This document shows positions 58,829-64,000 of a DNA stretch of 64,000 nt, piece after piece (the first letter of the stretch is position 1; each line of letters begins with the position of its first letter). Source of the stretch: Pseudomonas sp. AB6. GTDB lineage: Bacteria; Pseudomonadota; Gammaproteobacteria; Pseudomonadales; Pseudomonadaceae. The notes beneath the pieces are model-generated. The model was not told the DNA's origin. It worked only from the letters and a program-made list of their open reading frames with translations, and did no database searches. A program made the position numbers and the translations under genes. The DNA lies in NCBI RefSeq assembly GCF_034314105.1, contig NZ_JAVIWJ010000001.1:1241501-1305500 (forward strand). The letters run 5' to 3'.

Positions 58829-60439
58829 TCAAGGCACTGGACGCATGAAATTCGCCGCAACCCGCAGGGCATTGGCAGCGATGGTGAGGGCCGGATTGAC
58901 CGCGGCCGAAGACGGAAAGAATGAGCTGTCGACCACCCAGACGTTATCCAGGTCGTGCATCTTGCAGTTCAGGTCCAGCACGCTTGAGGCTCGGTCCGTG
59001 CCCATGACGGCAGTGCCACATTGATGCGAATTCGTGGCAATCCCCATGCGTGCTTTCAGGATCACGGGGTAGCCAGCCTCGCGCATAACTTTACTGGTCT
59101 TGCCCACCAAACCTTCATGGGCCTTCAGGTTGTTTGGTGTCCAGTAAACCTTGATCGCGCCACGTTGCTTGTCATACGTGACCCGATTGTCTTGCGTGGG
59201 TAAATCCTCTGAGGTCAGGTACAAGTCGACGCTGTGGTCGGTGATGTATCGCGACGCAAACTTTGGAAGCCAGGGGCGCATGGCACTGATCATCGGTTCG
59301 CGGATTTTTCCCAGCATCTGCACGTTACCCAGGGGGAATGAATTATGCGGGCCGGCGCGGTACCAGTCGTTGATGGCGAGGGTCTTCTGGAAGATCACCT
59401 TGTTCTTGCGCCGCGGGTCTACAGCGAGCATGAACGTGCTGTTGTGGACCATGTAGTTGCGGCCCACTTGCCCCGAGCTGTTGCCCAAGCCTTCAGGGTG
59501 ATGTTCGTTCGCTGACTTGAACAGCAGGGCTGCGCTGTTCACCGCGCCGCATGCCAGGACGAATCGTTTCGCTCGAAGTGTCACGTTGCGACCATCAATG
59601 AGGCCATGGGCCTCGGTCACCGTCTTGCCGTCCGTGCCGGTCTTCAGTTGTTTGATCGTGGTGCGGGTCAACAGCCTGATATTGGCGCTGCGCAGGGCCG
59701 GTCTCAAGGCGCTGACTTCAGCATCAGCCTTGGCGTCGACGAGACAAGGATAACCATCGCAGGTGGAACACAATACGCAGTCACCGCCGTCGCCATAATC
59801 CACCGCAGCAGGCATCACGAAGGGCTTGAGCCCGGAGCGGCGCATGCTCTGTTCCAGCGGTGCCAACGCGGGGTCATGTTTGAGCGCCGGCTGCGGAAAA
59901 GGCCCCGAGCGCCAAGGCTCGCTGGGATCAATGCCCGCCAGGCCATGCACCCGGTAAAGCTTCTCGGCTTCGGCGTACCAGGGCTCCAGGTCTGCGTAGC
60001 TAATAGGCCATGCGGGGGAGATGCCCTCGGCGTGTTTGATTTCGGCAAAGTCCTCTTCGCGAAACCGTGGAAGCATTGCGCCGTAGAACTTGGTGTTGCC
60101 GCCGACGTAATAGAAAACCCCCGGCGAAAACGGTTTATTGGATTCATCCAGCCACTGCTCGGCATTTCGATAGCGGCCTTCGGCGAACACCGATTCGGCG
60201 CTCCAGTTCTGTATTTCACGGGGCAGAAAATCCCCCCGTTCGACGATCACGATGTCCAGCCCGCTATCGCGTAACGCATGGGCAAAGGTCGAACCGCCCA
60301 TGCCCGAGCCGATAATCACGACATCACAGTTGATATTGCCATCTGCATCAGGTGTCACCACGTCGAGGGCGCGCTGCTCGCGCGGCACCCCCGGTTGTGG
60401 ATTCAGCTCTGCATGATGCGAAATCAATGCATCACTCAT
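58829..60439 (-). CDS. GMC-family FAD oxidoreductase
   Basis: Flavoprotein of 536 residues, related to choline/sorbose dehydrogenases. The FAD dinucleotide motif is VIIGSGMGGSTFAHAL near residue 41-56; the C-terminal NPALTIAANALRVAA and ATNSHQCGTAVMGTD segments hold the catalytic and FAD-closing motifs. Four cysteines (221, 224, 227, 232) form a C-x2-C-x2-C-x4-C cluster. There is no signal peptide. It is third in the thuA-TPP-GMC operon (minus strand) and likely oxidises the substrate alcohol. Confidence 0.87.
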   Translation of the reverse strand: MSDALISHHAELNPQPGVPREQRALDVVTPDADGNINCDVVIIGSGMGGSTFAHALRDSGLDIVIVERGDFLPREIQNWSAESVFAEGRYRNAEQWLDESNKPFSPGVFYYVGGNTKFYGAMLPRFREEDFAEIKHAEGISPAWPISYADLEPWYAEAEKLYRVHGLAGIDPSEPWRSGPFPQPALKHDPALAPLEQSMRRSGLKPFVMPAAVDYGDGGDCVLCSTCDGYPCLVDAKADAEVSALRPALRSANIRLLTRTTIKQLKTGTDGKTVTEAHGLIDGRNVTLRAKRFVLACGAVNSAALLFKSANEHHPEGLGNSSGQVGRNYMVHNSTFMLAVDPRRKNKVIFQKTLAINDWYRAGPHNSFPLGNVQMLGKIREPMISAMRPWLPKFASRYITDHSVDLYLTSEDLPTQDNRVTYDKQRGAIKVYWTPNNLKAHEGLVGKTSKVMREAGYPVILKARMGIATNSHQCGTAVMGTDRASSVLDLNCKMHDLDNVWVVDSSFFPSSAAVNPALTIAANALRVAANFMRPVP

Positions 60440-60456
60440 TTGAGCCGCTCCAATTC

Positions 60457-62244
60457 TTATAGGTGCTGTTCGGAATTGCGCAGTTCTTGGTATTCGTCCT
60501 GACGTTCATCCGTGATGTAGGCAGGAATCGGGAAGTCCCACCAGCCCGGCACCCAAGGGCCCGCAGCGTCGCGATCGGTCGGGATTTCGATCAGTACCGA
60601 GACGTTCAGGTCCAGGGCTTCCTGCAGGATGGGCTCGAGGTCTTCCGGGCGCTCCACACGGTAAGATTTCAGGCCGAAGGCTTCGCCGACCGCTTTGAAG
60701 TCCGGGCTGTAGGGCGTGCCGTCCGGATGGTTGAACTCGGTGCCGATATGGCGGCTGGTTTGCTTGCGCTGGCCACCGCGAATCGACATGTACCCGGCGT
60801 TGTTCTGAATCATGAACACAACCGGAATGTTGTTGGTTACGCAGATTGCAATTTCCTGGGAAGTCATCAGGAAATCGCCATCGCCAAGGATGCACACCAC
60901 CGGTTGGTTCGGCGCCGCCAGTTTGGCACCGATGGCTGCTGGCACAGCCCAACCCATTGAGGAGAATCCGCCAGACGTCAGGTGCGTACGGGGGGTGTAA
61001 ACCGGGAAGGTCTGTTTGACCGCACCTTGGGTGTTGCCAGACCCGACCACCACGATGGTGTCACGCGGAAAAATCTTGCGCAGCGCACCTAGCGGACGTT
61101 GCGAGGTAAACGGGAAGCGATCGGAGTCACGACGGCCGGCCAGTTTGGTTTCCCACTCGTCCTGATAGCCGCGCAGGTCGCTCATGTATTCTTCGCGATC
61201 AACCGTCTGGCCTTTCAAGCCTTCGACGATATGGGCCAGTGCGTACTTGGCATCGGCACAAATACCCACGGTCACCGGGTAATTCTTGCCGATCTCGTGC
61301 GGGTCGATGTCGATATGGATCAGCTTCGACGGCGGAATGGCAAAGGTCACCCCCTTGGCATAACTGGACGATGACCAGTCGGTGAAGCGACAGCCCACGG
61401 CGATAATCACATCGGCGGTGGAGGCCACTTTATTGCCGCACATCGTGCCGGTTTGACCGACACTGCCAGCGAACAGTGGGTGGTCTTCCGGGAAGCCGCT
61501 TTTGCCGTTCCAGGTAGTAACTACTGGAATTTTCCAGGCCTCGGCCAGGGCGAGCACTTCGGCGCTTGCCTCACCGGTAATGACGCCGCCGCCGATCACC
61601 AGCACCGGGCGTTTGCAACCTTTAAGCTCTTCAACCGCACGGGCGGTAGCCGCAGGGTCCGGGAAGCATTTGCCGATGGGGGTGCGTTCTTCCAAGGCAT
61701 GAAGGGTGACTTCAGCCGCTTCAGCCTGAACGTCCATCGGGATTTCAATGTGGACCGGGCCTGGGCGGCCAGTGACCATCGCGCTCCACGCTCGATGCAT
61801 CATGAACGGCAGTTCTTCAACGCGGGTGGCGACCCAGTGACGCTTGGTGACGGCTTCGGCGATTTTAGGGAAGTCGTTGTCGGTGTAGCGTTCGAGTTCC
61901 TGCAGCAAGCCGTGGCCGCGCATGTGCGTGGGTGGCCCGCCGGTGATCAGCATCAGGCTGGTAGAGTCGGTGAAGGCCGTGGCCATGCCGATCACCGTGT
62001 TGGTTGCACCGGCACCGATAGAGGTGACGGCGGCCATCGGCTTGCCGGACACCCGGTAGTAACCATCCGCCAAGTGAACCGCACTCTGCTCATGAAAAAC
62101 CTGAATGAATTTGAGTTTCGAGTCTTCTTCGAGGAAGGCGTCGGTGAGTGTCCAGATCCCGTGACCGGGGATGCCGGCGACATATTCAACGCCGTAGTTT
62201 TTCAGGGTTTGAGCCACGATCTGGCTGCCGGTCAATTTAGTCAT
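60457..62244 (-). CDS. Thiamine pyrophosphate-dependent enzyme, acetolactate synthase-like
   Basis: TPP enzyme of 595 residues with PYR, central and PP domains. The PYR glutamate is in VFHEQSAVHLADGY and the TPP/Mg motif GDGDFLMTSQEIAI...NN is clear (GDG at about 465). It aligns in pattern with acetolactate synthase but has no FAD-site hallmark that I can confirm, so a different ligase/lyase on 2-keto acids is possible. The start at 62244 overlaps the ThuA stop by four bases and has AAGGAA before it. It is followed by the GMC gene after 17 bases. Confidence 0.85.
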   Translation of the reverse strand: MTKLTGSQIVAQTLKNYGVEYVAGIPGHGIWTLTDAFLEEDSKLKFIQVFHEQSAVHLADGYYRVSGKPMAAVTSIGAGATNTVIGMATAFTDSTSLMLITGGPPTHMRGHGLLQELERYTDNDFPKIAEAVTKRHWVATRVEELPFMMHRAWSAMVTGRPGPVHIEIPMDVQAEAAEVTLHALEERTPIGKCFPDPAATARAVEELKGCKRPVLVIGGGVITGEASAEVLALAEAWKIPVVTTWNGKSGFPEDHPLFAGSVGQTGTMCGNKVASTADVIIAVGCRFTDWSSSSYAKGVTFAIPPSKLIHIDIDPHEIGKNYPVTVGICADAKYALAHIVEGLKGQTVDREEYMSDLRGYQDEWETKLAGRRDSDRFPFTSQRPLGALRKIFPRDTIVVVGSGNTQGAVKQTFPVYTPRTHLTSGGFSSMGWAVPAAIGAKLAAPNQPVVCILGDGDFLMTSQEIAICVTNNIPVVFMIQNNAGYMSIRGGQRKQTSRHIGTEFNHPDGTPYSPDFKAVGEAFGLKSYRVERPEDLEPILQEALDLNVSVLIEIPTDRDAAGPWVPGWWDFPIPAYITDERQDEYQELRNSEQHL

Positions 62245-62966
62245 GACAGGATTCCTTGGGTTGATGAAAGTGCGGTGGATACGGCGGACTTCCCGGTGCT
62301 TGCTGCGCGCCCGCGGGTCGCCCAGTTCAAACCCTGCTTGGTCAAGCGCCGGATGTTCGGGTCGGCCAGGTTGCTGGTGTCGTGGCCGATCGAGTGATAG
62401 AACACTCGTCCCTCGCCCCATTGCCGAACCCAAGCGACCGGGCTGCGATGGCCTTTGATCCACGGGAACGGGTTGCCATCGAAAGTGGTTTCGGCCAGCA
62501 CATGAATGTTCGGGTCAACCTGCATGTAGTACTGCTCGGACCGAACATCGAAATCCTCGACGCCTTGAGTGACTTCATGGGTGTGATCGATAACGTTGAC
62601 CTGGTAAGGATGGGGAAAGCCTTCCCCCGTTGGGTGCTCAAGAAATGAGCCGCCCAGTACCCAGTGATACTTGAGGCTGGCGCGAAACGCTGCGCCCGCA
62701 CCGTGCCAACCCACCAGCCCGGTGCCGCTTTCTATGGCTTCCAGCAGGCGGTTTTCCTGTGAGGCTGTCAGCGTTTCAGTGGTGACCGCATTGTTCCAGC
62801 CGATCACGATCAGGTCGTAACCGGTCAAGTCCCTGTCCAATGTGAAGATGTCGGTTGACTCTTCAACGTCGAAATCCAGTTCCTGAAAAACGGTCCGAGC
62901 CCATGCAGCAATTTCATAGGGGTAATGGCCGGGCCAGCCACCGTACAGATACAAGACTTGACTCAC
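62241..62966 (-). CDS. ThuA-like domain protein
   Basis: Protein of 241 residues with the ThuA/class-I glutamine amidotransferase-like fold. Motifs include YDLIVIGWNNAV, GTGLVGWHGAG and GRVFYHSIGHD. ThuA proteins occur in sugar catabolic loci (trehalose oxidation in rhizobia); the exact reaction is unclear. It starts with GTG 62966 with AGAGGTG upstream and leads the operon, 37 bases from operator C. Confidence 0.85.
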   Translation of the reverse strand: MSQVLYLYGGWPGHYPYEIAAWARTVFQELDFDVEESTDIFTLDRDLTGYDLIVIGWNNAVTTETLTASQENRLLEAIESGTGLVGWHGAGAAFRASLKYHWVLGGSFLEHPTGEGFPHPYQVNVIDHTHEVTQGVEDFDVRSEQYYMQVDPNIHVLAETTFDGNPFPWIKGHRSPVAWVRQWGEGRVFYHSIGHDTSNLADPNIRRLTKQGLNWATRGRAASTGKSAVSTALSSTQGILS

Positions 62967-63002
62967 GGTTGGTCACCTCTTTAAGTTGGGTGTGATCATT
63001 AA

Positions 63003-63016
63003 GTTATACGTATAAC
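63003..63016. promoter_or_regulatory. LacI-type operator C (GTTATACGTATAAC)
   Basis: Perfect match, 37 bases before the ThuA start on the minus strand. Confidence 0.75.
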
Positions 63017-63364
63017 CGTTTATTTAAGCTATCACTCCAAACCAGAGTGTCAATGCCTATATCGTGTTTTTAATGATTACGACCAATGGTCTATGAGTGT
63101 TTGCGGGCGAGAAAGAGATTTAAAAGGTACGCGAACAGATTCGGTCGATTCAGCATTTTATAACTTAAGGTTATACGAATAACACGATTGCTCGTGCTAG
63201 AGCGGTCAGCGCTGCCGCAACTGCTTCAGCATTGCGTCTGTGCTGCGTCAGATCGCGTCATCAATAAGGAAGCTGCGAAGTTGCCTGGGGTAGGGGCGTG
63301 AGAAAAGATGGTTGCCAGTGCTGAGCGCATGCCGCGTGCACCAAGAACCGTCTGGAGCCATTTG
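63017..63364. other. Intergenic region before the HisD-like gene
   Basis: 348 bases that hold operator D and presumably the divergent promoters. Open frames on the minus strand here run into the HisD-like gene and are shadows. Confidence 0.5.
63170..63183. promoter_or_regulatory. LacI-type operator D (GTTATACGAATAAC)
   Basis: One mismatch from the other three copies, 182 bases before the HisD-like start. Operators C and D are 167 bases apart. Confidence 0.6.
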
Positions 63365-64000
63365 ATGATCCGTTATCTGAAAAAAACTAAGCCCGTCGAA
63401 GCTCAAGCCGAGATCGCCGCCCAAGTCCGCGATACGGTTGAGCAAATCATCGCCAATGTTGCCAAGAACGGGGACGCCGCCGTTCGGGAATACTCGAAGA
63501 AATTTGATAAATGGGAACCCGCATCCTTCCGTCTGACCGACGAAGAAATTGCCGCGTGTGTCGCCAGTCTGTCGGAGCAGGAAATCGGCGATATCACTTT
63601 TGCCCAAGCGCAAGTACGCCGCTTCGCCGAAGTGCAAAAAGCCTCAATGCACGATGTCGAAGTCGAAACCCTGCCGGGGGTGATCCTGGGGCATCGCAAC
63701 ATTCCGGTGAACTCCGTGGCCTGCTACATCCCCGGTGGGAAATATCCGTTGCTGGCTTCAGCCCACATGAGCGTGCTCACCGCTAAAGTGGCCGGAGTGA
63801 AACGCGTGGTCGCGGCGGCGCCACCGTTTGATGGCAAGCCTCATCCGGCCATCGTGACCGCCATGTTCCTGGCCGGTGCTGACGAGATCTATTGCGTCGG
63901 CGGCGTACAAGCGATTGCCGCTTTCGCGCTGGGGACAGAGGAATTCAAACCGGTCGACATGATCGTCGGGCCAGGCAATGCATTTGTTGCCGAAGCCAAA
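63365..64000 (+). CDS. Histidinol dehydrogenase-family protein, N-terminal part (HisD/HpsN-like)
   Basis: First 212 residues of a HisD-fold NAD-dependent alcohol dehydrogenase; the gene runs past the window. The motifs [21 protein letters not shown] and [17 protein letters not shown] are family hallmarks, as is VDMIVGPGN. The N-terminus ([20 protein letters not shown]) differs from the biosynthetic HisD and resembles catabolic members such as sulfopropanediol dehydrogenase (HpsN). ATG 63365 has GGAG seven bases upstream. With LacI operators nearby it is probably part of the catabolic locus, not histidine synthesis. Confidence 0.85.
   Translation, partial: MIRYLKKTKPVEAQAEIAAQVRDTVEQIIANVAKNGDAAVREYSKKFDKWEPASFRLTDEEIAACVASLSEQEIGDITFAQAQVRRFAEVQKASMHDVEVETLPGVILGHRNIPVNSVACYIPGGKYPLLASAHMSVLTAKVAGVKRVVAAAPPFDGKPHPAIVTAMFLAGADEIYCVGGVQAIAAFALGTEEFKPVDMIVGPGNAFVAEAK

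Noticed and set aside
60457..62463. Extension of the TPP enzyme to an upstream start at 62463
   Set aside because: The added 73 residues are a shadow of the ThuA gene; ATG 62244 has a ribosome site and a 4-base overlap.

Overview
The window is chromosomal DNA of a fluorescent-group Pseudomonas. The gacA-uvrC-pgsA-tRNA-Gly block, the TreS-maltokinase fusion next to GlgE and GlgB, a DUF3203 protein, a MocR-ccoG pair, the 3-hydroxybutyrate cluster (aacS-bdhA-gntP-hbcR) and REP-type repeats are all typical of that genus. Coding density is high. Most genes read cleanly from ATG, GTG or TTG starts with visible Shine-Dalgarno sequences.

Layout: 1-2195, tail of an RND efflux operon (MuxC/MdtC-like pump and OpmB-like outer membrane channel). 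2367-4472, an MHYT-GGDEF-EAL c-di-GMP protein. 4559-7437, a MocR regulator and the cbb3 oxidase assembly protein CcoG. 7669-8159, two small Pseudomonas proteins, one of them (56 aa, proline-rich) very short. 8428-16030, glgE-treS/mak-glgB, which turns trehalose into branched alpha-glucan. 16093-19122, an MFS exporter and the ABC-F protein YbiT. 19368-20871, a glutathione S-transferase and a TetR regulator linked by three matching palindromes. 21135-21935, two small paralogous proteins of unknown function. 22343-29004, a sigma54-type promoter and an IclR-type palindrome in front of a polar amino-acid-type ABC importer, RidA, IclR, a PLP-dependent D-amino-acid lyase/deaminase and a KDG kinase. 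I read this as a D-glucosaminate (2-amino-2-deoxygluconate) catabolic operon. 29207-33435, an orphan type VI secretion lipase module (DUF4123 adaptor, small membrane protein, lipoprotein, class-3 lipase) with reading-frame breaks. 33467-33700, REP/REPIN repeats. 33744-35396, a parvulin and PilU. 35407-41302, the 3-hydroxybutyrate/acetoacetate cluster with a sigma54 promoter and two shared palindromes that may bind HbcR. 41381-46927, a yejABEF peptide importer. 47210-49169, a second parvulin and a DAHP synthase preceded by an aromatic-rich leader peptide and an attenuator. 49358-50569, a nitrilase-family amidase and a GNAT enzyme. 50731-51399, a divergent phage-like regulator pair. 51596-54798, gacA-uvrC-pgsA-tRNA-Gly(GCC). 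54882-64000, a LacI-controlled catabolic locus: two divergent MFS genes (one broken by a frameshift), LacI, GMC oxidoreductase, TPP enzyme, ThuA-like protein and a HisD-family dehydrogenase cut by the window end. Four copies of a GTTATACGTATAAC-type palindrome mark its promoters.

The least described items are the LacI regulon at the right end, the glucosaminate operon with its two overlapping control sites, the DAHP synthase leader peptide, the paired palindromes of the 3-hydroxybutyrate cluster, and the orphan T6SS lipase module. Two genes (the lipase and an MFS transporter) appear broken at A-homopolymers, so either real decay or assembly indels must be considered.
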